A stretch of DNA of 64,000 bases from JAADFF01 sp013153035 (GTDB lineage Bacteria; Coprothermobacterota; Coprothermobacteria; Coprothermobacterales; JAADFF01), in NCBI GenBank assembly GCA_026184435.1, contig CP046447.1. One strand, written 5' to 3'. Position numbers and translations under genes: made by a program. The first letter of the stretch is position 1; the number at the start of each line of letters is the position of its first letter. Of this stretch, positions 8,593-16,357 are shown in pieces. Below the pieces are notes generated by a model. The model was not told where the DNA came from and did not search any database. It saw only the letters and a program-made list of their open reading frames with translations.

Positions 8593-10085
8593 CAAAACCT
8601 CACCAACATATCCATGGCTTTGCGAAAACTAAGAGCCATCCAAATATGCTCTTCACTTACATAGTCTTCTTCATTTATATCGGCTATTGTTCTTGCCAAT
8701 CTCTTAATCTTTGACAGTTCTCTTCCACTGTCTTTGCCCATAATTCTAATATCTTCAATGGCACTGCTGGCACCAGTAGACATATTGACATGTTGTAAAA
8801 ACACATTATCGGGAGCCGTACCATTGAAATATCTTCCCTTATACCGTTTCATCTGCATGTTGCGAGCGATAATAACCTTTTCTCTCATGTATTCTGTTGT
8901 GAGTTCATCCCTTGTCATATTCTCAGGTGGAGTCATCCACATTTGTATATCTATTCTCTGCATGAGAGGACCTGAGAATTTTCTCTGATACCTTTTAATA
9001 TCGGACACGCTACACCTACACTGCTTATGGGGATGTCCTAGATAACCACAGGGACACGGATTAGATGCCATAACAAGGAGAAAATCCGCAGGAAAATTAA
9101 CCTTGATATCTGCTTTGGACAGGAACACCTGTCTTGTTTCCACAACAGTTCTTAAACCCTCAAGCACATCCCGGCGAAATTCTGGAAATTCATCTACAAA
9201 TAATACTCCTCTATGGGCAAGTGTTGCCTCACCTGGTTGGACATATCTGCCTCCACCAAACATAGCTGAAACCGATGTATTACTATGAGGCGAGCGAAAA
9301 GGCCTATCTGTTACCAGCGTTTCTTTTCCTAATGTGGCACTGTATATTTTCGTGACTTCGATAATCTCATCTTCTGTCATTGAAGGCAAAATCCCTGTCA
9401 TCCGCTCCGCTATCATCGTCTTTCCAACCCCAGGAGAACCCACCATTACCATATTATGAATTCCAGCAGCGGCAAGCATAGCTCCATACTTTGCCATATA
9501 CTGTCCTTTGATATCTCCAAAGTCTTTGACTATGTTCTGAGTTTTCACCCTAATAAATCCTTCTGTTTGTTGCCAAGACAGGTTACCTGAAAGGAACTCA
9601 CTAAGATTTGATACAGGTATGTAAGCAACATTGCTAAATACATTAATAAGATATGACGCTTCATCAGGGATGATAAACTGCTTATACCCTAGCGATATGC
9701 CTTGTGCAATAAGGGCAAACATAGATGAAGACATCCTTACCCTGCCATTAAGAGACAACTCCCCTAAAATCAAAGCACCCGAAAAGTCATCTTGTATAAC
9801 ATTCATTGCCTTGAGAAGTGCTATGGCAATAGGCAAATCTGCATGTGAGCCTTTTTTAGGCACTTCAGCAGGGGAGAGATTGATAACTACTTTGCGAGCT
9901 CCAATATCAACACCTATATTCTTAACAGCAGATAGTACACGTTCACGAGATTCTTCTACAACGCTTGATGGTAATCCTACAACTTTAAAAGATGGCATTC
10001 CTCGCCTCACATCAACTTCAACAACGGTCTTAACCCCCTCAAGACCGATAAGAAATACTGTACTGACAAATGCAACCCCCATCAT
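8589..10085 (-). CDS. comM: YifB/ComM-family AAA+ ATPase (Mg chelatase-like)
   Basis: AAA+ helicase of the ComM family, which in other bacteria promotes branch migration during natural transformation. The 498 residues begin with the ComM N-terminal LonB-like domain (GMPSFKVVGLPSSVVEESRER, INLSPAEVPK), followed by Walker A GSPGVGKTM, Walker B VLFVDEFPEF and a cysteine motif NPCPCGYLGH...CRCS inside the AAA module, then the Mg chelatase C-terminal helical domain. The start ATG at 10085 follows AGGAGG and overlaps the end of yraN. Confidence 0.95.
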   Translation of the reverse strand: MMGVAFVSTVFLIGLEGVKTVVEVDVRRGMPSFKVVGLPSSVVEESRERVLSAVKNIGVDIGARKVVINLSPAEVPKKGSHADLPIAIALLKAMNVIQDDFSGALILGELSLNGRVRMSSSMFALIAQGISLGYKQFIIPDEASYLINVFSNVAYIPVSNLSEFLSGNLSWQQTEGFIRVKTQNIVKDFGDIKGQYMAKYGAMLAAAGIHNMVMVGSPGVGKTMIAERMTGILPSMTEDEIIEVTKIYSATLGKETLVTDRPFRSPHSNTSVSAMFGGGRYVQPGEATLAHRGVLFVDEFPEFRRDVLEGLRTVVETRQVFLSKADIKVNFPADFLLVMASNPCPCGYLGHPHKQCRCSVSDIKRYQRKFSGPLMQRIDIQMWMTPPENMTRDELTTEYMREKVIIARNMQMKRYKGRYFNGTAPDNVFLQHVNMSTGASSAIEDIRIMGKDSGRELSKIKRLARTIADINEEDYVSEEHIWMALSFRKAMDMLVRFW

Positions 10086-10423
10086 AGTTCCTCCTTAAAT
10101 ATAGATATAGAAAAGTTGTCTTTTTCACCAACAACGGCACATACATGAAACTCTATAGGAAAGTGATAGTATTTATCTGCTTTCTGATACCATACTCTGA
10201 GGATACGCCGTTTCTTACTAGGAGAAACAGCAAGTAGGGCATCTTCTAATGAATGTTTTCTTTGCTTTACCTCTACAAGAACAACCTTACCATTTTTTTC
10301 AAATGCCAAATCGATCTCGCCACCATATGCCCTAATATTTCTGCCAATTAGTCTATAGCCGTGCTCTTTATAAAAATAAAGGGCCGCATCCTCGGCCCAT
10401 TTCCCCTTATGAAGAGGCATCAT
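10082..10423 (-). CDS. yraN: YraN/UPF0102 family endonuclease-like protein
   Basis: Small (113 aa) member of the UPF0102 family, whose fold is that of Holliday-junction resolvase-like nucleases. The core GKWAEDAALYFYKEHGYRLIGRNIRA, then GGEIDLAFEKNGKVVLVEVKQR, carries the E-D-ExK-type acidic residues. It starts at tandem ATGs at 10423/10420 with no clear ribosome site, overlapping lepB by 17 bp, so coupling is likely. Function is not established experimentally for the family; the rnhB-yraN-comM order is conserved in many genomes. Confidence 0.9.
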   Translation of the reverse strand: MMPLHKGKWAEDAALYFYKEHGYRLIGRNIRAYGGEIDLAFEKNGKVVLVEVKQRKHSLEDALLAVSPSKKRRILRVWYQKADKYYHFPIEFHVCAVVGEKDNFSISIFKEEL

Positions 10424-10955
10424 TGTAATGAATACGATGGAAAACGGTAAAATTCGAAAACGGATAAATCCTCATAACAACCCGCCCAACCACACTCTTC
10501 TCGTCTATAGCTCCAAAGAATCGGGAATCTCTACTTGCTGGGCGATTATCGCCCAGCACAAACAACTTCCCTTGAGGCACAGTATATGGTCCAAAGCTGG
10601 ATGTGTCCTTATGAACAACATATGGTTCTTTAAGGGCATGCCCATTAATGTAAACAACACCATCATGAATCTCAACAGTTTCACCAGGCAAACCTATAAT
10701 GCGTTTAACAAGATATTCTCCCTCATGATCTTTCTTATCTCCCAGATAAAAAACTATGATATCGCCCCTTTGGAAATCCCTATGAACCGCATACATCCGG
10801 GAAACAACAACAACATCACCACTGTGAAGTGTTTCAAGCATAGATGTCTGTCTTACCGTAAACCAAGGATAAAGGTAAAACCTGAACACCAAAAAGATAA
10901 TAAGGAATAACGCAAGGAGTATGATATCCCACCACTTTTTCAAAAAACTAACCAT
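10407..10955 (-). CDS. lepB: Signal peptidase I
   Basis: Removes signal peptides from secreted proteins at the outer face of the membrane. I start at ATG 10955 behind AGGTGG (182 aa); a GTG nine bases upstream is possible. There is one N-terminal transmembrane helix at about residues 11-30. The catalytic serine is Ser38 in RQTSMLETL, where the family usually has SMxPTL, so a Glu replaces the Pro. The general-base lysine is Lys84 in LVKRIIGLPGE, and the GDNRPASRDSR box closes the site. It overlaps rnhB by 8 bp. Confidence 0.95.
   Translation of the reverse strand: MVSFLKKWWDIILLALFLIIFLVFRFYLYPWFTVRQTSMLETLHSGDVVVVSRMYAVHRDFQRGDIIVFYLGDKKDHEGEYLVKRIIGLPGETVEIHDGVVYINGHALKEPYVVHKDTSSFGPYTVPQGKLFVLGDNRPASRDSRFFGAIDEKSVVGRVVMRIYPFSNFTVFHRIHYNDASS
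10536..10558. repeat. Perfect 10-bp inverted repeat inside lepB
   Basis: TGCTGGGCGA and TCGCCCAGCA flank a 3-base centre. It encodes the conserved LGDNRPA box, so coding constraint alone may create it. Arms of this size are expected about once by chance in a window this long, so I attach no function to it. Confidence 0.5.
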
Positions 10956-11580
10956 AGCCTCCACCTTCTTCCCGTAGTTTCTTTAAAAAACTTTTTCTAT
11001 GCCATCGCGACATACCAAGCTCTTTTATTTTACCCATATGGGCCTTTGTTCCATAGCCCTTATTAGAAACCACCCCATAATCCAGAAGTTCTCCTATAGA
11101 CGCCACATAAATATCCCTGATAACTTTTGCAACAATAGAAGCTGCAGCAATAGAAGGAGATTTCCTATCCCCTTTGATGAGTGTCCTCTGGGGTATAGCA
11201 ATCCCGGGAAACGGCACCTTTCCATCTGTTAACAGAAGCGTAGGCCTATAAGTTTCATGCAACTTATCTAATGCACGATTCAAAGCCTCTCCAAGAGCCC
11301 ACATAATACCCTTTTCATCTATCTCCCACGCATCTACCCATCCAACAGTCCATAAAAAACCAGGAATATTTATCAGTCTCATAAATATCTGTCTTCGTTT
11401 CTTTTCAGAAGAAAACATTTTAGAATCTGTCCAAAAGATATCCATCATATCATACGGTTTAGTAAATATTGCTAAACCAACAAAAAGGGGGCCTGCTACG
11501 GCCCCCCTCCCTACCTCATCAACCCCACCGACAAGGCGAAAACCTTTTTCAAGGTATCTCCTTTCAATGGAAAAATCCAT
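10948..11580 (-). CDS. rnhB: Ribonuclease HII
   Basis: Cleaves RNA in RNA-DNA hybrids and single ribonucleotides in DNA. The 210 residues have the family GVDEVGRGAVAGP start with the catalytic Asp-Glu pair, a TDSKMFSSEKR-like K-rich helix, LLTDGKV, KGDRKSPSIAAASIVAKV and the YGTKAHMG C-terminal box. The ATG at 11580 overlaps the rplS stop as TAATG. A terminator-like hairpin lies within its first 100 bases (separate entry). Confidence 0.95.
   Translation of the reverse strand: MDFSIERRYLEKGFRLVGGVDEVGRGAVAGPLFVGLAIFTKPYDMMDIFWTDSKMFSSEKKRRQIFMRLINIPGFLWTVGWVDAWEIDEKGIMWALGEALNRALDKLHETYRPTLLLTDGKVPFPGIAIPQRTLIKGDRKSPSIAAASIVAKVIRDIYVASIGELLDYGVVSNKGYGTKAHMGKIKELGMSRWHRKSFLKKLREEGGGYG
11482..11506 (-). 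terminator. Terminator-like hairpin inside the 5' part of rnhB
   Basis: On the minus strand GGGGGCC, a 6-base loop and GGCCCCC are followed at once by TTTTTG, the form of a Rho-independent terminator. It lies 74-98 bases into the rnhB reading frame and codes for the conserved RGAVAGPL segment. It may attenuate transcription beyond rplS or may be a by-product of glycine/alanine codons. Confidence 0.35.
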
Positions 11581-11951
11581 TATTTCTTCTTCTTACGAGA
11601 CATACCAAATTTATCTCTCTTTTTAACCTCGAGTTTTCTCTTATCACGCAGATAGTAAAGTTTAGCGTGTCTGACCTTACCCCTCTGAACAAGCTCAATC
11701 TTAACGAGTTTAGGGCTGTGAACGGGGAATATTCTCTCCACACCGACACCATGAGAAATCTTTCTTACGGTTATTGTCCTACGAACACCGGAACCTTTAT
11801 CGGCAAGAAGAATACCCTCGAACCTCTGAATCTTCTCCTTTCTACCATCAACAACTTTCCAGTAGACACGAATTGTGTCACCTGGACGAAATTCTGGTAG
11901 GTCATCTCTCATTTGCTGCTCTTCAATTCTCCTAATTATGTCCATGCTCAT
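11580..11951 (-). CDS. rplS: 50S ribosomal protein L19
   Basis: Ribosomal protein at the 30S/50S interface. The 123 residues include the family signature FRPGDTIRVYWKV, RIQRFEG-like IQRFEGILL, the RKISHGVGVERIFPVHSP segment and the basic tail KLYYLRDKR...RKKKK. The ATG at 11951 is preceded by AAGGAGGGATG. Its place after trmD (here with one gene inserted) is conserved across bacteria. Confidence 0.98.
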   Translation of the reverse strand: MSMDIIRRIEEQQMRDDLPEFRPGDTIRVYWKVVDGRKEKIQRFEGILLADKGSGVRRTITVRKISHGVGVERIFPVHSPKLVKIELVQRGKVRHAKLYYLRDKRKLEVKKRDKFGMSRKKKK

Positions 11952-11980
11952 TTATCATCCCTCCTTTTTCCTTCTATATC

Positions 11981-12556
11981 TTAATACGACCACTCTTCTC
12001 CTACAAGCCTATCAACAAGTATAGAGGCTGCAGAGCGAACAGATAAATGATTAAACGACGTGTTTGGTCTAATAGGCTTTAGGAAATAATCCATCTTTCT
12101 TATCTCATCATAGACAATACCATGACCTGTGCCCAGCACAAGCACATATTGGGCATCATCTTCACGAAGGAGTCTTCTTGCCTCCTCGTAATCTATCATA
12201 TTGGGATAAGGACGGGCATCGGTTGCAAAGAGTTTAACAGGACCGCCAAACTCTTCCTCTATACCCTTTACCATCTCTTCAACATTGGCACCAATTCTTA
12301 CAAGGGAAAGGGCCTCTTTACGATGAGGATTATACCCTCCTCCCGGACCTTTGACCCAATAATCAACAACACGCTGTACCATAGCACGCTGGGGTTCTAT
12401 AGGTGTAATAACCCAATAAGATGCCAAGTTGTAAGTACGAGCAAGCCGTGCTATGTCGTGTATATCAAGATTGGTAACGGATGTTGCTATAGTCTGATAA
12501 TTTTTTCCGTACATTGGATAATGAAGCAATGCTATGTGTAGTCTCAACTTTTCCAC
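11981..12556 (-). CDS. SPOUT-class RNA methyltransferase (PF09936 family)
   Basis: Predicted SAM-dependent RNA methyltransferase of the knotted SPOUT type, a family seen beside trmD in several thermophiles and clostridia. The 191 residues contain HIALLHYPMY at the N-terminus, a TNLDIHDIARLARTY segment, and a C-terminal knot region VLVLGTGHGIVYDEI followed by a hydrophobic end with SVRSAASILVDRL. It is wedged between trmD and rplS with 3 and 29 bp gaps. The substrate is not known; tRNA or rRNA are both possible. Confidence 0.8.
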   Translation of the reverse strand: MEKLRLHIALLHYPMYGKNYQTIATSVTNLDIHDIARLARTYNLASYWVITPIEPQRAMVQRVVDYWVKGPGGGYNPHRKEALSLVRIGANVEEMVKGIEEEFGGPVKLFATDARPYPNMIDYEEARRLLREDDAQYVLVLGTGHGIVYDEIRKMDYFLKPIRPNTSFNHLSVRSAASILVDRLVGEEWSY

Positions 12557-12559
12557 TAT

Positions 12560-13312
12560 TTACACCCCCAGCATGCTTAATGTCTCTAATATTTCTTTTT
12601 TTACTTCAGCAAGCAATTCTTTTTCTTCTTGAGACAAATGTATATCCTTCAGCATATCGGGTCTTTTAACAAGTGTTCTTTTTAAACGCTCCTTGAGTCT
12701 CCACCTGGCGACATTGCCATGGTGTCCACTAAGAAGCACATCAGGCACATCCATACCATCAACATGCGATGGTCGGGTATATTGAGGATATTCAAGTAAA
12801 TTATGTTCAAAGGACTCCTCACTAAGTGAATTTTCATCACCCAATACTCCGGGAATGAGTCTAACCACAGCATCAAGAACAACTGCCGCTGCAGGTTCTC
12901 CTCCCGACAGAACATAATCACCTATGGATATCTCTTCATCAACGATAGACATCAACCGCTCATCTATACCCTCATACCTGCCACACACGAGGATAAAGCC
13001 TTCTTCTTTAGCCAAATCTTTGGCATAGGCCTGATGGAAAGGTGTTCCCTGTGGAGACATGTATATAACAGGGCCCGATACCTTAGCCCTGGCATTTTCT
13101 ATAGCCTGCTTAAGTGTATCGTATTTCATAACCATACCACTGCCACCGCCGTAAGGGTAATCATCAACAGACTTATACCTGTCGGTTGCATAGTTCCTTG
13201 GATTTTCAAAAACAATATCAAGAAGATTGTTTTCTATGGCCTTTCGTATCATGCCTGTTTTCACTACACCTTCAAAGTATTCGGGAAATATTGTTATGAT
13301 ACCTACATTCAT
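12560..13312 (-). CDS. trmD: tRNA (guanine37-N1)-methyltransferase
   Basis: Makes m1G37 next to the anticodon, preventing +1 frameshifting. The 250 residues start MNVGIITIFPEYFEG and carry the trefoil-knot motifs MSPQGTPFHQ, CGRYEGIDER, SIGDYVLSGGEPA and the LEYPQYTRP segment. The ATG at 13312 overlaps the rimM stop as ATGA. The length and order match the classical rpsP-rimM-trmD-rplS operon. Confidence 0.97.
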   Translation of the reverse strand: MNVGIITIFPEYFEGVVKTGMIRKAIENNLLDIVFENPRNYATDRYKSVDDYPYGGGSGMVMKYDTLKQAIENARAKVSGPVIYMSPQGTPFHQAYAKDLAKEEGFILVCGRYEGIDERLMSIVDEEISIGDYVLSGGEPAAAVVLDAVVRLIPGVLGDENSLSEESFEHNLLEYPQYTRPSHVDGMDVPDVLLSGHHGNVARWRLKERLKRTLVKRPDMLKDIHLSQEEKELLAEVKKEILETLSMLGV

Positions 13313-13839
13313 AGCAAGTCCTCCAACTGAGATGTATCTATGACAACCTTTTTATCCTTTACGCTGATATCCTTGACAAATTCTTTGGCAAATGGCACCA
13401 ACAACTCTTTTTTCTCTTCTACACGAGAGATTCGCAACACATCAATACCACCTGTTTGCAAAAGGTCTTTGACGGTTCCCAGCAGATTACCCGATAGATC
13501 ATAAACGGCCATACCAACAAGCTGGAAAATATAAAACTCGTCTTCCTCAAGTTCGGGAAGCTCACTCTCGCGGACATAGACATTCTGGCCCACCAATGCT
13601 TCGGCATCGTTTCTCGTGTCTACATCCTTCAGATGAACCCTATAGAGATTTTTTGTAGCATGTTTAGAAGAGCGTGTAATCTCAACACGAGAGCCATCGG
13701 CCAGCTCAAGAGAGCCTCCCGCAGAAAATCTATCGGGATTATCACTAAAAGGATGGATATAAACATCACCTTTTATACCGTGTGCGCGGACAATCTTGCC
13801 CACAAGCACACGCCCGTCAAGACCTTTCTTCTCACTCAT
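13309..13839 (-). CDS. rimM: 16S rRNA processing protein RimM
   Basis: Assists maturation of the 30S head near protein S19. The 176 residues comprise the N-terminal RimM beta-barrel (VGKIVRAHGIKGDVYIHPFSD) and a C-terminal PRC-barrel (FYIFQLVGMAVYDLSGNLLGTV, ending in LVPFAKEFVKDISV). It overlaps ylqD by 8 bp at its start and trmD by 4 bp at its end. Confidence 0.95.
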   Translation of the reverse strand: MSEKKGLDGRVLVGKIVRAHGIKGDVYIHPFSDNPDRFSAGGSLELADGSRVEITRSSKHATKNLYRVHLKDVDTRNDAEALVGQNVYVRESELPELEEDEFYIFQLVGMAVYDLSGNLLGTVKDLLQTGGIDVLRISRVEEKKELLVPFAKEFVKDISVKDKKVVIDTSQLEDLL

Positions 13840-14236
13840 TGCGAATCTCTATCACCTCTCCATCTTTGATAACAATCTCTCCACCTTCGACCTTCTTAAA
13901 GAGATCGTCGCCGACCTTCACATCGGCAAAGCCTTCAATGATAGAATAGATAACTTCTTCACCTTCGGCTTTTTCTTCAATTTCCTTTCTCTGTTTTTCA
14001 AGTTCTCTAAGAACTTTTTCTTTCTCCCTCTTTTCGGCTTCCATCAGTGCCTTCAAACGAAGTCCCTCTGCCCCAAGCTGAGATTCTGGAAGAAACAGTA
14101 TTTTTCTCAGCTCCTTCTCAATAAGTTCTACCTCTTTTTTTGTCTGGGCTATAAGGGCATCAACATTGGCAAGCATCTCAGCCCTAAGCGTGGGAGTCAT
14201 AATTGCTTTAACGGTAATCTTTCTTCTAATAAGCAT
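13832..14236 (-). CDS. ylqD: YlqD-family coiled-coil protein
   Basis: 134-residue protein at the position of ylqD in the Bacillus rpsP-khpA-ylqD-rimM order. It starts with a short beta segment (RRKITVKAIMT), has a long charged helix at about residues 20-95 predicted as coiled coil (EVELIEKELRKIL, EKEKVLRELEKQRKE), and ends in a small beta-rich segment with DVKVGDDLFKKVEGGEIVIKDGEV. The family has no established function. The KH-domain gene khpA that usually precedes it is missing here. Confidence 0.7.
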   Translation of the reverse strand: MLIRRKITVKAIMTPTLRAEMLANVDALIAQTKKEVELIEKELRKILFLPESQLGAEGLRLKALMEAEKREKEKVLRELEKQRKEIEEKAEGEEVIYSIIEGFADVKVGDDLFKKVEGGEIVIKDGEVIEIRNE

Positions 14237-14247
14237 AATCTCTCCCC

Positions 14248-14532
14248 CTACTCAGCTTTTTTGGCTTGTTTAGCCGCCTGAAACTCATCCCATACGCCAG
14301 TCCACTTGAGAATTCTTACAACAGGTTCAGTGGGCTGGACACCTTTCTGAAGCCAGTTAAGTGCCTTCTCCTTGTCAATTGTCACCCCAGCTGCTCCGTC
14401 TTTGTGAGGATCGTATGTACCGACGATCTCGATAAACTTACCATCTCTTGGAGCTCTTGCGTCCGCGACAACAATACGATAAAAAGCTCTCTTCTTTGCA
14501 CCCATTCTCATGAGTCTCATTCTAACTGCCAC
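14248..14532 (-). CDS. rpsP: 30S ribosomal protein S16
   Basis: Ribosomal protein needed for 30S assembly. The 94 residues show the family start AVRMRLMRMGAKKRAFYRIVVADARAPRDG split across the first strands, then IEIVGTYDPH and the GVQPTEPV segment. Only 11 bp separate it from ylqD and 30 bp from ffh. Confidence 0.98.
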   Translation of the reverse strand: MAVRMRLMRMGAKKRAFYRIVVADARAPRDGKFIEIVGTYDPHKDGAAGVTIDKEKALNWLQKGVQPTEPVVRILKWTGVWDEFQAAKQAKKAE

Positions 14533-14562
14533 TTATACCTCACCTCCGATAAGTTTTTCTCG

Positions 14563-15930
14563 TTATTTTATGCCACCGCCACCGAGAAACGACGGTGGTA
14601 TGACAGAGGGAAATCTACCCCTCTTCATCATCTTAGATAGTGTCTTCATAGCTTTCTTCATCTGCTTATATTGTTTAAGTAACTGGTTAACCTCCTGCAC
14701 GCTCGTTCCACTACCGGCTGCAATACGACGCTTACGGGATGCATCAAGCACCTCTGGGTGCTTTCTTTCATAAGGCGTCATAGACTGGAGTATAGCCTTG
14801 AAATGTTTCAGTCTTGTATTCATCTCTTCTTCGTCTACACCTTGCATCATTTGTCTACCACCAGGCAGTGAAGATAACAGTCCACCAACAAAATCACCAT
14901 CAGATATAGCTTCAAATTGCACAAGCAAATCTTCAAGGGTAAAATCTTCTATCTTCTCAGCCTTAACCTTTTTACCCTTTCTCTCAAGTTCTTTCAGCTT
15001 TTTCTCAAGCTCTTTTATACGCTCCATAAAGGCCTTTGCACTGCCAAGGTCAAGAATACGGGCAGATATCTCATCGGGATCAAAAGGCTCTAAAGCATCA
15101 ACCTTTTCTCCCATACCCATAAAGTAGATAGGCACACCTGTAACATATCTGAGGGATAGTGCTGCACCACCTCTAGTATCACCATCAACCTTGGTAAGAA
15201 TAACACCGGAAATAGGCAGTGCCTTATGAAATGCATCGGCAATATCAACAGCCTCCTGACCAAGCATAGCATCGGCAACCAAGAACACATAATCGGGCTG
15301 AAGGGCCTCATGAAGTTGTTTAATCTCTTCCATGAGCTCTTCATCAACATGCATACGACCAGCACTGTCTATAATGGCTACATCATAAAGGGTTCCCCGG
15401 ATAAATTTCTTATAACCATCTATATCAAGGGTACCGTCTTCTTTCACCATAGAATAGAAACCGGCATCAACTTCATTGGCTAGTGTTCTTAACTGCTGAG
15501 CAGCCGCTGGACGGTATGTATCTGCGGCAACAAGTATAGGAGATTTGCGAAGTTTTTTCTTGACGTAATAAGCCAGCTTACCAGCAGTTGTTGTTTTACC
15601 ACTACCTTGCAAACCCACAAGGAGTATCTGTGTGAGTTTACCGGGTTTCAGTTTTAGAGGTACTGGCTGCCCCAGTATTTCTCTCATCTCATCATAAACA
15701 ATTTTTGTCAGCTGGTCTACGGGAGATATGCTCTTTTCAATATTGGCCTCTTCCAGCTTTTTACGCACATCTTTAATAAACACACGAACAACATCAAAAC
15801 CAACATCGGAGGCCAAAAGAACCATCTTCAAATTCTTGAGAAACTTATCTATATCTTCCTTCGTCAGCTTACCCTTTTTGCGCAAGGAGTTAAGCATGTT
15901 AACAAGTTTATCACTAAGGTCGGCAAACAC
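14563..15930 (-). CDS. ffh: Signal recognition particle protein Ffh
   Basis: GTPase that binds signal sequences with SRP RNA and docks with FtsY. The 455 residues show the N-terminal helical bundle, the G domain with GLQGSGKTTTAGKLA, DTYRPAAAQQLR, DSAGRMHVDEEL and TKVDGDTRGGAALS, and a methionine-rich M domain containing the RKRRIAAGSGTSVQEVNQLL SRP-RNA-binding helix region. It begins at GTG 15930, overlapping ylxM. The SRP RNA gene itself is not seen in this window. Confidence 0.98.
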   Translation of the reverse strand: MFADLSDKLVNMLNSLRKKGKLTKEDIDKFLKNLKMVLLASDVGFDVVRVFIKDVRKKLEEANIEKSISPVDQLTKIVYDEMREILGQPVPLKLKPGKLTQILLVGLQGSGKTTTAGKLAYYVKKKLRKSPILVAADTYRPAAAQQLRTLANEVDAGFYSMVKEDGTLDIDGYKKFIRGTLYDVAIIDSAGRMHVDEELMEEIKQLHEALQPDYVFLVADAMLGQEAVDIADAFHKALPISGVILTKVDGDTRGGAALSLRYVTGVPIYFMGMGEKVDALEPFDPDEISARILDLGSAKAFMERIKELEKKLKELERKGKKVKAEKIEDFTLEDLLVQFEAISDGDFVGGLLSSLPGGRQMMQGVDEEEMNTRLKHFKAILQSMTPYERKHPEVLDASRKRRIAAGSGTSVQEVNQLLKQYKQMKKAMKTLSKMMKRGRFPSVIPPSFLGGGGIK

Positions 15931-16241
15931 TAAGCCTCACCCCTTCCCTTTGTCTTCGTCCACATTTCTACCACATCAGGGCATCTCTTATCTACCATGT
16001 CAAGTAGAGACAACATGCCTAATACTTCTTCATATCTCTCTAAATTTCTCAAAGCCCTACGAATGGTGGTGCTAACCGATTGCTTAGATATGTTGCGTGC
16101 ATCGGCTATTTCTGTAATAGAAAGTCCATATGTTATGTAATCTGTCAAAACATCACGAGCTTTATCGGAAAGTAGACCTCCATATACCTCTAACAGCCGA
16201 TTATATCTCTCTATATCTGCAATACTCATACTGTCAACCAT
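15930..16241 (-). CDS. ylxM: YlxM-family helix-turn-helix protein (SRP operon)
   Basis: 103-residue sigma-70 region-4-like HTH protein that precedes ffh in Firmicutes and in streptococci modulates SRP. Visible are YNRLLEVYGGLLSDKARDVL and the HTH LSITEIADARNISKQSVSTT. The ATG at 16241 lies only about 4 bases from the expected transcription start and has no ribosome site; a second ATG at 16229 also lacks one. The gene heads the long minus-strand operon and its start lies within a 10-bp inverted repeat, so self-regulation is an attractive inference. Confidence 0.85.
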   Translation of the reverse strand: MVDSMSIADIERYNRLLEVYGGLLSDKARDVLTDYITYGLSITEIADARNISKQSVSTTIRRALRNLERYEEVLGMLSLLDMVDKRCPDVVEMWTKTKGRGEA

Positions 16242-16256
16242 ATCGTTTGACAGTAT
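16228..16256. promoter_or_regulatory. Operator-like inverted repeat over the ylxM promoter and start codon
   Basis: ATACTGTCAA and TTGACAGTAT are a perfect 10-bp inverted repeat separated by 9 bases, about two helical turns centre to centre. The right arm covers most of the -10 hexamer and the left arm runs into the first codons of ylxM. The form and position fit a binding site for a dimeric repressor; which protein is unknown. Confidence 0.55.
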
Positions 16257-16280
16257 AACACTTTTTCAGTGCCATGTCAA
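16252..16280 (-). promoter_or_regulatory. Consensus sigma-70/A promoter for the ylxM-ffh operon
   Basis: Read on the minus strand, TTGACA (16275-16280) and TATACT (16252-16257) are separated by exactly 17 bases. Initiation would fall near 16245, giving an almost leaderless ylxM transcript. This is the best promoter in the window. Confidence 0.75.
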
Positions 16281-16307
16281 TAGGCCTCATAAATACATTG
16301 TTTGTTG

Positions 16308-16313
16308 TATAAT
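16308..16313 (+). promoter_or_regulatory. Candidate -10 element for the DUF4388 gene
   Basis: A perfect TATAAT lies 45 bases before the ATG at 16358, on the strand opposite to the ylxM promoter. No good -35 hexamer is seen at 16-18 bases upstream. Confidence 0.45.
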
Positions 16314-16357
16314 TTTTTTACACAATATTGATAATTACCCAGAAAGGGGGCAAACAT

